Positions 1 to 8,356 of a stretch of DNA of 64,000 nt are shown here, one piece after another. Source of the stretch: Bacilli bacterium (GTDB lineage Bacteria; Bacillota_I; Bacilli_A; RF39; UBA660); the NCBI GenBank assembly GCA_016283935.1, contig JAEENX010000007.1, forward strand, positions 77,123-141,122. Reading direction: 5' to 3'. A model generated the notes under the pieces. It was given only the letters and a program-made list of their open reading frames with translations, was not told the origin of the DNA and made no database searches. Both the position numbers and the translations under genes were made by a program. Position 1 is the first letter of the stretch; every line of letters begins with the position of its first letter.

Positions 1-334
1 TTATTTTAGTAATAGCTATATTATTACCTATATATTTTATATTAACTGTTGAATCAATACTACTATTAATATTGATGTTTAAAACTAATGGTTTATTAAC
101 ATTAAATTCTAAGTTTATATTATCTTTATTAACATCTAAATCTATATTTAAATATTTATTATAATCTAATCCTATTCTAGAATTAAACTTATCTTTAATA
201 GATACATTATAATTTCCATCTATTTTATAATCATCAAAATTAATAAATTCTATATCAGGTATATCAACTTTAATATCATTTATTTTAAATTTATTAGTTG
301 TTCTAACTGGAGTACTATTTAATATTTTTTCCAT
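1..334 (-). CDS. sufD: SufD-like Fe-S assembly protein (5' part, runs off window)
   Basis: This is an open frame with no stop to the window edge, starting at ATG 334, one base after the sufB stop. It is too short for the ORF track because it is cut. The start reads MEKILNSTPVRTTNKFK and is followed by alternating beta-strand-like, Asn/Ile-rich sequence typical of SufB/SufD beta-helix proteins. Its place directly after sufC and sufB in the same direction supports SufD, the SufB partner in the SufBCD scaffold that builds Fe-S clusters in the cytoplasm. The C-terminal half, where SufD-specific residues lie, is outside the window, so the assignment is mostly by context. Confidence 0.6.
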   Translation of the reverse strand, partial: MEKILNSTPVRTTNKFKINDIKVDIPDIEFINFDDYKIDGNYNVSIKDKFNSRIGLDYNKYLNIDLDVNKDNINLEFNVNKPLVLNININSSIDSTVNIKYIGNNIAITKI

Positions 335-335
335 A

Positions 336-1742
336 TTATCCTATACTCCCTTCTAATTCTAAGTTAATAAGTCTATTCATTTCAACAGCATATTCAACTG
401 GGAATGCTTTAGCAATTGGTTCAGCAAATCCTCTTACTATTAATGCTTTTGCTTCCACTTCAGACATACCTCTAGACATTAAATAGAATATTGCTCTTTC
501 AGATATTTTACCAATTGAAGCTTCATGTGAAAAAACACAGTCAGATGTTTCTATGTTATTAACTGGAATAGTATCGCTTCTTGATTCTGAATCCATCATT
601 AATGATTCACATGAAAGTGCTAATTTAGAATTCTTAGCATTATTCTTAACCCAAGAATAACTTCTAAATAAGCATATACCTCCATCTTTAGAAATAGACT
701 TAGCATTCACTACTGTCTTAGTATTTGGAGCATTATGAATAACTTTAAAACCAGTATCTAAGTTTTGTCCTTTACCTGCAAATGATATATTAGTAAACTC
801 ACATTTAGCATTTCTTCCATTTAATACACTTAATGGATATAACATAGATACTTTAGAACCAAATGAACCCATGATCCATTCAATAGTTCCATTTTCTTCT
901 ACATAACATTTTTTAGTATTTAAATTTAACATATTCTTAGACCAATTCTCTATTGTACTAAATCTTAAATATGCATTCTTTTTAACAAATAATTCTACAC
1001 ATCCAGCATGTAAATTTAATTCATTATAACCAGGAGCTGAACATCCTTCAATAAATTCTAATGATGCTGAATCTTCAACAATTATTAAAGTATGTTCAAA
1101 TTGTCCTGCACCTTTTTCATTCAATCTAAAATATGATTGTAATGGTTGATCTAATTTAACACCAGCAGGTATATAAACAAATGAACCACCTGAAAATAAT
1201 GCATAATGTAAAGCTATATATTTGTGATCTGTTAATGGTACAGCTTTAGTAAAATATTCTTTTACTAATTCAGGATATTCTTGAATAGCAACATCAAAGT
1301 TAGTATATATAACACCTAACTCTTTCATCTTTTCAGTTAAATTATGATATATCATTTCAGAGTCAAATTGAGCTCCTACTCCTGCAAGATTTTTCTTTTC
1401 ATCTTCAGGTATACCTAACTTATCAAATACTTCTTTAATATCATCAGGTACATCTTCCCAACTTCTATTCTCACCTGTACTAGGTTTAACATATGTTAAT
1501 AATTCATCTATATTTAAATAACTAATATCTGGTCCCCAATCAGGATCTTCCATTTTATTATATAAATCTAAAGCTTTTAATCTTATATTTAAAACCCAAT
1601 CAGGTTCATTTTTTTCTTTAGATATATTTCTAACTATCTCTTCTGATAATCCTAATATTTTTTTAGAAGATTCTAAAGTACTTTTAATATTATAAATATT
1701 TCTAGTTTCTTTATCTTCATATTCATTTATATTAGTTTTCAT
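336..1742 (-). CDS. sufB: Fe-S cluster assembly scaffold SufB
   Basis: At 468 aa this is the usual SufB length. The C-terminal part (SRGMSEVEAKALIVRGFAEP, then an EMNRLINLELEG tail) is characteristic of SufB, as is the central beta-helix region containing FIEGCSAPGYNE. SufB accepts sulfur and, with SufC and SufD, assembles Fe-S clusters for transfer to apoproteins in the cytoplasm. The start ATG at 1742 is preceded by a clear AGGAGA ribosome binding site and overlaps the end of sufC by 11 bases, which implies translational coupling. It is the third gene of an Rrf2-sufC-sufB-sufD operon. No sufS or sufU is visible here; they may lie beyond the left edge. Confidence 0.95.
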   Translation of the reverse strand: MKTNINEYEDKETRNIYNIKSTLESSKKILGLSEEIVRNISKEKNEPDWVLNIRLKALDLYNKMEDPDWGPDISYLNIDELLTYVKPSTGENRSWEDVPDDIKEVFDKLGIPEDEKKNLAGVGAQFDSEMIYHNLTEKMKELGVIYTNFDVAIQEYPELVKEYFTKAVPLTDHKYIALHYALFSGGSFVYIPAGVKLDQPLQSYFRLNEKGAGQFEHTLIIVEDSASLEFIEGCSAPGYNELNLHAGCVELFVKKNAYLRFSTIENWSKNMLNLNTKKCYVEENGTIEWIMGSFGSKVSMLYPLSVLNGRNAKCEFTNISFAGKGQNLDTGFKVIHNAPNTKTVVNAKSISKDGGICLFRSYSWVKNNAKNSKLALSCESLMMDSESRSDTIPVNNIETSDCVFSHEASIGKISERAIFYLMSRGMSEVEAKALIVRGFAEPIAKAFPVEYAVEMNRLINLELEGSIG

Positions 1743-2484
1743 GATTTTCTCCTAGATATTTTTTATATCCATTTTGATCTATATAATTAGCTAAAGACAT
1801 ATCTCCAGATTCAACAATTTTACCATTTACTAATACATGAACTTTATCAACATTTAATCCATCTAAAATCTTAGTACTATGTGTAATTATTAATACAGCA
1901 TTACTATCATTTTTATAAAGATTAATACCTTTTACTACTGTTTTAATAGCATCAACATCTAATCCTGAATCTGTTTCATCTAACATTACTAATTTAGGAT
2001 TATAAGTTAACATTTGTAATATTTCATTTTTCTTTTTTTCTCCACCAGAGAAACCAACATTAAAATCTCTATTAAGATATGATTTATTCATATCTAATTT
2101 ATTCATGTTTTCACTTATCTCTTTTGATAATTCAACAATAGATTGTTTTTCACCTGTAATAGATTTTTTAGTACTCTTTAAAAAGTGAGCTAAAGTAATA
2201 CCAGGAATTTCTTCAGGAGTTTGAAAAGACATGAATATACCTAATTTAGCTATTTCATTAGTTCTCATATTAGTAATATCTTGTCCTTCAAATTCTATAT
2301 TACCTTCAGTTACTATATATCTTGGATTATTTAATATAGTATTAGCTAAAGTAGATTTACCTGATCCATTTGGCCCCATGATAACATGTACTTCACCAGG
2401 ATTAATTTCTAAATCTAATCCATTTAATATTTTTTTATCATGATCATCTTCTGCAATTGTATATAAATTATTAATCTTTAACAT
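1732..2484 (-). CDS. sufC: Fe-S assembly ATPase SufC
   Basis: This is a 250-aa ABC-type ATPase. It shows Walker A (GPNGSGKST, about residues 37-45), the signature FSGGEKKKNEIL, Walker B with the SufC-type ending (LVMLDETDSGLD) and the H-loop ITHSTK. The DETDSGLD variant and the EKKKNE signature distinguish SufC from transporter ATPases. It hydrolyses ATP to drive conformational change in the SufBCD scaffold. The start has a GGAGGA ribosome binding site inside the end of the upstream Rrf2 gene, with a single base between the genes. It overlaps sufB by 11 bases. Confidence 0.95.
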   Translation of the reverse strand: MLKINNLYTIAEDDHDKKILNGLDLEINPGEVHVIMGPNGSGKSTLANTILNNPRYIVTEGNIEFEGQDITNMRTNEIAKLGIFMSFQTPEEIPGITLAHFLKSTKKSITGEKQSIVELSKEISENMNKLDMNKSYLNRDFNVGFSGGEKKKNEILQMLTYNPKLVMLDETDSGLDVDAIKTVVKGINLYKNDSNAVLIITHSTKILDGLNVDKVHVLVNGKIVESGDMSLANYIDQNGYKKYLGENHEN

Positions 2485-2485
2485 A

Positions 2486-2890
2486 TTACTTATCCTCCAT
2501 CAAATCTTCTAAAGTTTTATTTTCTAAGAAAGTATTAATAGTATCATCTAATTCTTTCCATATACCTATTGATTTACACATACTCTTTCTATTACAAGTA
2601 TTACTTGTAATACATTCTACAGGAGCTAAACTTCCCTCACTTGCTTCTAGTATTTCAAGTATTGTATATTCATTAGGTTTTCTTTTTAATTTATATCCTC
2701 CATCACTTCCACGTGAAGTAATAAAGAAATCTTTATTATTTAAACTAGGAATAATTTTTTCTAAATACTTTAATGATAATTCTTCTTCACTTGCTATTTC
2801 ATTTAATCTAACAAATCTATCTTCATGGTACTTATTAGCTAAATTTTCCATTATTATTAAAGCATATCTTCCTTTTGTTGATATACGCAT
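2486..2890 (-). CDS. Rrf2/IscR-type Fe-S responsive repressor
   Basis: This 134-aa Rrf2-family winged-helix regulator begins MRISTKGRYAL, a hallmark of the family. Residues 92-105 contain three cysteines spaced C-X5-C-X5-C (CITSNTCNRKSMC), the same spacing as the cluster-binding cysteines of IscR; the IscR histidine ligand shortly after is not evident. This suggests it binds an Fe-S cluster and senses cluster supply. It is the first gene of the suf operon, so it most likely represses its own operon, fitting the inverted repeat found between the -35 and -10 boxes upstream. A CymR-like cysteine-metabolism role is less likely because CymR lacks this cysteine triad. Confidence 0.88.
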   Translation of the reverse strand: MRISTKGRYALIIMENLANKYHEDRFVRLNEIASEEELSLKYLEKIIPSLNNKDFFITSRGSDGGYKLKRKPNEYTILEILEASEGSLAPVECITSNTCNRKSMCKSIGIWKELDDTINTFLENKTLEDLMEDK

Positions 2891-2908
2891 ATAATCACCT
2901 GTAGATAT

Positions 2909-2938
2909 ATTTTACTACTAAATTGGTAGGAATTACAA
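2909..2938 (-). promoter_or_regulatory. suf operon promoter with candidate Rrf2 operator
   Basis: On the minus strand a -35 box TTGTAA (2933-2938) and a -10 box TAAAAT (2909-2914) are separated by 18 bases. The inverted repeat CTAC-N7-GTAG (2915-2929) fills the spacer, where a bound repressor would block RNA polymerase. The first gene is an Rrf2 regulator, so this is a plausible autoregulatory operator. Promoter and repeat are seen; the function is inferred. Confidence 0.5.
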
Positions 2939-2943
2939 GAAAA

Positions 2944-2974
2944 TAAAAAAAGATATTATTTATTAATATCTTTT
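2944..2974 (-). terminator. Terminator of the 2956 gene
   Basis: An 11-bp perfect stem (AAAAGATATTA and its complement, 5-base loop) is followed on the minus strand by a T-rich run. It overlaps the last codons of the gene ending at 2956. Confidence 0.75.
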
Positions 2975-3576
2975 ACTGGTACTAAAGCCAATTCTTTTTT
3001 CATACTTTGAACTATTTCAATTGGATTAGAGAATGCATTTTCTATATTATCATATTTAATACCTAATGCTTTTAAATCAGGCATAATTGATTTAATTGCA
3101 GCTTCTTTATCTACTACTCTTCCTTCTTTAGCTTCTATAACACAGAAAGTTAATAATGCTTGAATAAAATCTTCTTTTAAATCAAAAGCATACATTTCAT
3201 CTGATATATCATTATATCTTTGAATCATATATTTTAAGTATTCATCAGTTGAAGGGAAAATAATTTTCTTTGTTCTTATATAATTTATAATTCTTCTTAA
3301 AATATTAACACATTCATCTTCTGCAGTTATTAAATAATCATATACTGATTCATTTACTAAACCATCTTTAAAGAATTCCATATCATGTTCATGATAAATA
3401 CGAATCATTTCACTTATTTTATTATTAAACATAATTGCAACATTATGCATTCCATTTGCGCCTATTTTAGAACAAAATGGTTTTATAAATTCTATCGAAT
3501 CATTTACTAGTATATATTCAGAATCTATTAAAGATCTAAATCTTAATAAGTTTTTTCTTTCTTCAATCGATACCAT
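2956..3576 (-). CDS. Conserved-looking protein of unknown function
   Basis: I do not recognise this protein of about 206 aa. It is soluble, mostly alpha-helical in composition and has no signal peptide or membrane segment. Two cysteines lie in helical stretches (KPFCSKIG and DECVNILRR) and there is an IYHEHDMEFF segment with two close histidines, but no known catalytic signature. The track start adds MGEGDY, which is simply the translated ribosome binding site (GGAGAAGGGG); the true start is ATG at 3576, eight bases beyond it. It is a single-gene unit between the suf operon and a GDPD-like gene, with its own terminator. Confidence 0.7.
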   Translation of the reverse strand: MVSIEERKNLLRFRSLIDSEYILVNDSIEFIKPFCSKIGANGMHNVAIMFNNKISEMIRIYHEHDMEFFKDGLVNESVYDYLITAEDECVNILRRIINYIRTKKIIFPSTDEYLKYMIQRYNDISDEMYAFDLKEDFIQALLTFCVIEAKEGRVVDKEAAIKSIMPDLKALGIKYDNIENAFSNPIEIVQSMKKELALVPVKDINK

Positions 3577-3626
3577 ATAATCCCCTTCTCCCATTGGTTT
3601 TATATTCTATCATATATTATTAAAAA

Positions 3627-4472
3627 TTAATACAAATTATCTGTAATTGTAACTGTTATTCCTTTATCTAACAATTTATCTTTTTCATTTTGTTTATTAA
3701 CAGTATAAACCACTAATACAAAATTTTTGTTAATTAATCTTTGTAATTCATCATCATTAAAGAATTTCTTATTAAATAAAATAACACTGAAATGATAATT
3801 ATATGCATCCTTCAATGCATCATTTATCAATGGATATCCTTTGTATAAAGATAATACTAAATTTTCTTCTTTAAAATTATATATCTTCATCATTTGTTCT
3901 TTTTGCTTAGGATAATATAATTGAAATATTAATCTATCTTTATATTCATTAGGAATCTTATTTATCATTTCAATTGCAATATCAACAATAGTTTTATCTG
4001 TATGTTGTTCTACTTTAGTATCAACCATGATATATAAATTAGAATTATTTTCCATATATTTAATAACATCATTAAAATCCATTGGAGTAAATCCATCTTT
4101 ATCATAACTCATATATTCTTCATATGTAGGAACATATCTAAAACCTTTATCTCTATATAAATGAGAACATACTAATACATTATCACTTGTATAATCAAAA
4201 TCTAATTCTACTACTCTTATTTCTTCATCTACTGTAGACATTAAAAAGCTTTCTATAGCTTCCTTAGAATTAGTATGATCTAAATTATTAAATATTCCAC
4301 CTGCATGTGCAATCATATTTGTTTTACTATACCAAGCATTTTCATTTCTAACTATATTAGGCATTTTACTTTCATCAAAGTATTCATCTTTATATGGAAG
4401 TAAAGCAATAACAATATAAATAATAGCAACTATTATGATTGCTATAACACATAATAATATTTTCTTTTTCAT
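3627..4472 (-). CDS. Membrane-anchored glycerophosphodiester phosphodiesterase-like protein
   Basis: This 281-aa protein has one N-terminal membrane anchor (residues 5-25) and an extracellular GDPD-type TIM-barrel. Signature elements are MIAHAGG (first catalytic His, with Ala where Arg is usual), ELDFDYTSDNVLVCSH (metal-binding Glu/Asp and the second catalytic His), IMVDTK, and the late VVYTVN strand. The family hydrolyses glycerophosphodiesters; surface members can act on lipid or teichoic-acid glycerophosphate. The HRG to HAG change makes the exact substrate uncertain. The start has a GAGGT ribosome binding site. It precedes an NPDTG-anchored surface protein and a glycosyltransferase on the same strand, so an envelope role is likely. 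Confidence 0.72.
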   Translation of the reverse strand: MKKKILLCVIAIIIVAIIYIVIALLPYKDEYFDESKMPNIVRNENAWYSKTNMIAHAGGIFNNLDHTNSKEAIESFLMSTVDEEIRVVELDFDYTSDNVLVCSHLYRDKGFRYVPTYEEYMSYDKDGFTPMDFNDVIKYMENNSNLYIMVDTKVEQHTDKTIVDIAIEMINKIPNEYKDRLIFQLYYPKQKEQMMKIYNFKEENLVLSLYKGYPLINDALKDAYNYHFSVILFNKKFFNDDELQRLINKNFVLVVYTVNKQNEKDKLLDKGITVTITDNLY

Positions 4473-4511
4473 AGCTTACCTCGTAATTTATAATATCATA
4501 TAAAAATTAAA

Positions 4512-4543
4512 AAAAGAAAGTTAATTTTTAAATACTTTCTTTT
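4512..4543 (-). terminator. Terminator of the 4521 gene
   Basis: A 10-bp stem (AAAAGAAAGT and its complement) is followed on the minus strand by a T-rich run. It includes the stop codon of the NPDTG protein gene. Confidence 0.6.
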
Positions 4544-5540
4544 TATATTTAATAACAAAATAAATTGCTACTAGAATACCTACAGGTATTAATAATAATA
4601 GATAATTGAAAATTCCTGTATCAGGATTCTTTGTTATTTCTTGAATTGTTTTTTCTTCTACAATCTCATTTGAATCATTTGAATCATTTTCTTGATTAAC
4701 CATAAGAACTGTTTCAACATTATCTCTTATTGAAATAAAAGATTTTAAATTACCATAATAATCTTTAATAGAATTATTAAACATAATATTTGATAATTGT
4801 AAAATATTATCTGTTGAATCTATATTCTCTATTTCAGATAATGAACCTGTATAAACTGCATCAAATACACCAATTAATTTACCTGGATAATTAGCGTCTA
4901 AAGCTATACCAGCACCTTGAAAAACAAGTGAGAAATCTTCACCATAAACATAAAGTGGATCGTCAATATTAGCTTTTTCAACAATATCATATTCTTTGTC
5001 AGATTTATAATTTTCAATTTTTACTTTATTATTTAAACTTTTTAAAGAAAATGCGAAACCTTTTAAAACTATATCATAATTTAAGATACTATCATCCATT
5101 AAATTAACTTTTTCTTTAGAATCAAGACTTATACCACATTTTGCTTTTCCAGTTGTTTTAAAATTTGTACTATCACATGTTAAAAATAATTCATAATTAT
5201 CATATTCAGATTCTATAGTAATGTATTCATCATTACCAATATCAGAAGTAGTAACAGTCCAATTAACTGATTCATTATTTACATAAGGTAAAACCAATCC
5301 TGAATTTCTATCAATTACTCCATCAACAAAAATACCATTTATAATAATGCGAAACCCTGTTCCATGTAATGAACCATTTACTCCACCATAAACAATATTT
5401 CCAGAAGCTAATTTTGTGCCATTAACATCTCCTACATAATATCTTTCTGCAGTAGCAGAAAAAGATTCATTAAATGCAAAAATAATTGCTAATAATAAAC
5501 ACGCAAATATTAAATATAAACCCTTAAATAGTTTCTTCAT
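4521..5540 (-). CDS. Cell-surface protein with NPDTG sorting-type C-terminus
   Basis: This 339-aa exported protein has a signal peptide (residues 1-30, ending near SFSATA). Its middle region is rich in beta strands and Asp/Asn. The C-terminus has the layout of a sortase signal: NPDTG, a hydrophobic span (FNYLLLLIPVGILVAIYFVI) and a basic tail (KYKKKVFKN). The motif is NPxTG rather than LPxTG, the same variant as in the giant adhesin at 33197, so a sortase with this preference is expected elsewhere in the genome. I do not recognise the ectodomain. It lies between a GDPD-like gene and a GT2 glycosyltransferase. Confidence 0.75.
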   Translation of the reverse strand: MKKLFKGLYLIFACLLLAIIFAFNESFSATAERYYVGDVNGTKLASGNIVYGGVNGSLHGTGFRIIINGIFVDGVIDRNSGLVLPYVNNESVNWTVTTSDIGNDEYITIESEYDNYELFLTCDSTNFKTTGKAKCGISLDSKEKVNLMDDSILNYDIVLKGFAFSLKSLNNKVKIENYKSDKEYDIVEKANIDDPLYVYGEDFSLVFQGAGIALDANYPGKLIGVFDAVYTGSLSEIENIDSTDNILQLSNIMFNNSIKDYYGNLKSFISIRDNVETVLMVNQENDSNDSNEIVEEKTIQEITKNPDTGIFNYLLLLIPVGILVAIYFVIKYKKKVFKN

Positions 5541-5562
5541 ACTATCACCTAACTATAATATA

Positions 5563-7485
5563 CTACTTATTATCTTTATCAACAATATGTATGTTAAATA
5601 TAAATATACATATTAACATTACACATGGTATAAAAGCCCTATATGTAAAGAATAAATGTGTTGTTGAATGTGTTGATAAAGTGTAAAATCTTACAATTGG
5701 TATTATTGAAATTAATATTAACCAAAGATATTTTATCCTATCTTTATAATTAAATACGAAATTATATATAGCTATTAATAATACTAATGCTAATACAAAT
5801 AAATCGTATTGTATAAAGCATATAGGAAACATAAATCTAAAAGAATTAATAATTGAAACAGATCCCAAAATAAGAGGACTCATTTTATTGTCGTATATTC
5901 TTACCACCATATCACTTTTTAGAAGATTAATAAATGATGGTCCATAATAAATAATATCTATAAGCCATTTTAATCCGAACGTAATAGCATATCCTAAAAC
6001 CCAGCAAATAGAATACTTTAATATATTTTTTAATTTGATTTCTTTTTTATCTTTAATAAATAAATAAAGATATATAAACATAGGTATTGTAAATGATATT
6101 GTTTCAACTGTTAAAAAATCAAAAAAACATGTTAGCATTCCAGATATAAATAAAAGTACATCCACATATTTACTATTTTTTTTATACATATTAATAATTA
6201 ATAAAGAAATCACATAAGCTATTATAAAAATGAAAGCTGTTTCAAAACATAAATATGCTATATATGAATTTGTAATTATACTTGCTAATAAAAATACTAT
6301 CGCTAACCATTTATCATTCTTAAATAAAACCACTAATAATAATATAAATAAAGTAATACAAATTATAGCAATAATTATATGTATATATTTTGCATTCATT
6401 AATGCTAATAATGGTCTTAAAATAATAATATATCCATGCCAATATCTAGCATATTGTTCCTTTTCGTATATACCATTAGATGTCTCCAAAAATGATTTTT
6501 TTGTTCTATGTAATTCATCTATCTTGTATTGATTCATTTCAATAATTGAATTAATTTTATTATTTGAATCTACTAAACTTGCAATAGAAATCATAACACA
6601 ATCAATACTATTATCTAATTTAAAACCACGATAATCATTATTATCTAATTTATTATGATAATTATCTTCTAAATAATACTTATAACTATCTATAGCATTG
6701 TTACTTATATTATTAGATTTAAAACAACATAAATATAATAATATTATTAGTATAAACATTGTAATAATAAAAGTAGTTAAATATCTAAATAAATATGAAT
6801 TATCATATTTAATTTTATTAATAAGTTTTAAATGTCTAAAACCATCTTTAAAAATATTTAAATGAGACTTTCCTATTCTTTCATCTTTAAAATATTTAGT
6901 ATTATCATTTATCATTTTTAACTTTTTTAGTTTGGCTTTTATAATCATTTCAGAAGCAAATTCCATACCATTAGATTGTAAATCTAATCCTTTTATTTTC
7001 TCAGTATTGAAAGCTCTTAATCCACAATGAAAATCTTTTATTTTGGTATTAAACAATATATTGCCAATTAATGTTAATACTTTAGCTCCAATTACACGAC
7101 TTAATTTAAATGCATCTTTTTTAGATTCTTGATTAAATCTATTACCTACTACTAAATCATATCCTTTATCCAACATTTTAATCATTTTAGGAATAGACTC
7201 AGTATCATAACTACAATCTGAATCTAACATTACTATATATTTTCCATTAGATTCATTTATTCCTTTTTTTAATGCTGATCCATATCCTTTTAGTTCTTCA
7301 TTTATTACTTTTACTTTATTCTTTTTCGCAATAGAAACAGATGAATCAATACTACCATTATCAACTACAATAATTTCATATTTATACTTAGAATTTTTCA
7401 TAACTTGTTTAACTGATTTAATACATTTATCTAAAGTATTTTCTTCATTTAAACATGGAAATATAATTGATACATCATTTTTCAT
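5563..7485 (-). CDS. GT2 glycosyltransferase fused to a multi-spanning membrane domain
   Basis: Residues 1-225 are a family-2 glycosyltransferase of the dolichol-phosphate-mannose synthase type. They show VSIIFPCLNEENTLD, VVDNGSIDSS, the DxD-like motif MLDSDCSYD, and FHCGLRAFNTEK followed by EFASEMIIKA. Residues 230-640 contain about ten hydrophobic membrane spans with a large loop near 260-340. The enzyme probably moves a sugar from a nucleotide donor to a polyprenyl phosphate, and the membrane half may use or flip that lipid-linked sugar. The fusion of the DPM-like domain to a long membrane domain is seen directly; the acceptor is unknown. The start has an AGGTGG ribosome binding site. Confidence 0.8.
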   Translation of the reverse strand: MKNDVSIIFPCLNEENTLDKCIKSVKQVMKNSKYKYEIIVVDNGSIDSSVSIAKKNKVKVINEELKGYGSALKKGINESNGKYIVMLDSDCSYDTESIPKMIKMLDKGYDLVVGNRFNQESKKDAFKLSRVIGAKVLTLIGNILFNTKIKDFHCGLRAFNTEKIKGLDLQSNGMEFASEMIIKAKLKKLKMINDNTKYFKDERIGKSHLNIFKDGFRHLKLINKIKYDNSYLFRYLTTFIITMFILIILLYLCCFKSNNISNNAIDSYKYYLEDNYHNKLDNNDYRGFKLDNSIDCVMISIASLVDSNNKINSIIEMNQYKIDELHRTKKSFLETSNGIYEKEQYARYWHGYIIILRPLLALMNAKYIHIIIAIICITLFILLLVVLFKNDKWLAIVFLLASIITNSYIAYLCFETAFIFIIAYVISLLIINMYKKNSKYVDVLLFISGMLTCFFDFLTVETISFTIPMFIYLYLFIKDKKEIKLKNILKYSICWVLGYAITFGLKWLIDIIYYGPSFINLLKSDMVVRIYDNKMSPLILGSVSIINSFRFMFPICFIQYDLFVLALVLLIAIYNFVFNYKDRIKYLWLILISIIPIVRFYTLSTHSTTHLFFTYRAFIPCVMLICIFIFNIHIVDKDNK

Positions 7486-7518
7486 ATTACCACCTATAAG
7501 AATTATAACATAAAAAAA

Positions 7519-7535
7519 AGAACTATTTTAGTTCT
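7519..7535 (-). terminator. Terminator of the JAMM gene
   Basis: A 7-bp stem AGAACTA/TAGTTCT with a 3-base loop is followed on the minus strand by a run of T. It overlaps the gene end at 7523. Confidence 0.65.
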
Positions 7536-8275
7536 CCTAAAGTCTTTTGTAATTTTATAGTATTTGTTTCATCTAGTTCTTCATTTTTAGAAATATCATA
7601 ATTATTAAATTTATAGAATTGACCATTACTCATATAATAAATATTTTTTATATTATAGAAATCTTTTCTAGCAACATCATAATAAATCATACTTAATTGA
7701 ATTCTTGCATCATCAGCTGCAAGTAATCCACCTGTATAGATAACGATGTTATCTGAAGATGGTTGATGATATTTTTGAAGATATCCAATTGTATATAAAT
7801 CTTGATCAGAATATCTTGTTGTTTTAGTTTTAAATACTTCATTTTTATCATTTATGCCATATGAAGGATGTGTATGAAAATGAACTACTACATTATAAGG
7901 ATTTGGATTCTTTTTAGTTTTCTCAGTTAATATAACTTTTTCTAAAATATTTCTTTTAGTAATATTAACTGATACATCAAAGCAATTATCATTTGCTAAT
8001 TCAAAATCACTTGCATATCCTTCAATTATTAAAGAATTATCTTTTACTCTTCCATAGAAAAAAGTTCCTGTTTCTGTAAATGACTTACTAGTAGTTTCAG
8101 CTAACTTCATGATTTTTTTAAAACATTTTTCGTTAAAAATTACACTTACATAAAAGGGAGCCATATCAGTAGTATGATCTACCCTAGCTTGATTTAATTT
8201 GTTATTAGAAACAGCTTTTGTTTTTAATAATCCATTAATTTCAGTCAATGCTTGTAAAGCTAACTCACCTATCAT
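7523..8275 (-). CDS. JAMM/MPN-type metalloprotease-like protein
   Basis: This 250-aa soluble protein shows the JAMM zinc-site layout. Glu68 lies in ETGTFFYG (the usual E-x-G-x-L-x-G strand), His134 and His136 in HFHTHPS, and a late S-D-Q-D (Ser156/Asp159). The spacing between HTHP and S-x-x-D is about 20 residues rather than the usual 7-8, so an insertion sits next to the active site. JAMM enzymes cut isopeptide or peptide bonds (for example of ubiquitin-like proteins) or remove Cys from small sulfur carriers. No ubiquitin-like or ThiS-like partner gene is nearby. The start has an AAGGGAT ribosome binding site. The zinc-site residues are seen; the substrate is unknown. Confidence 0.68.
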   Translation of the reverse strand: MIGELALQALTEINGLLKTKAVSNNKLNQARVDHTTDMAPFYVSVIFNEKCFKKIMKLAETTSKSFTETGTFFYGRVKDNSLIIEGYASDFELANDNCFDVSVNITKRNILEKVILTEKTKKNPNPYNVVVHFHTHPSYGINDKNEVFKTKTTRYSDQDLYTIGYLQKYHQPSSDNIVIYTGGLLAADDARIQLSMIYYDVARKDFYNIKNIYYMSNGQFYKFNNYDISKNEELDETNTIKLQKTLGELK

Positions 8276-8331
8276 ATTATCCCTTCTTTATGGTTTCATA
8301 TTCTAGCATATTATATTTTTTTTGGCAAAAA

Positions 8332-8356
8332 ATAAGAGACTTAAAAAGTCTCTTAT
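8332..8356 (-). terminator. Terminator of the ABC exporter operon
   Basis: An 11-bp stem (ATAAGAGACTT/AAGTCTCTTAT) is followed on the minus strand by TTTTTTG. It overlaps the last codons of the permease gene. Confidence 0.75.
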
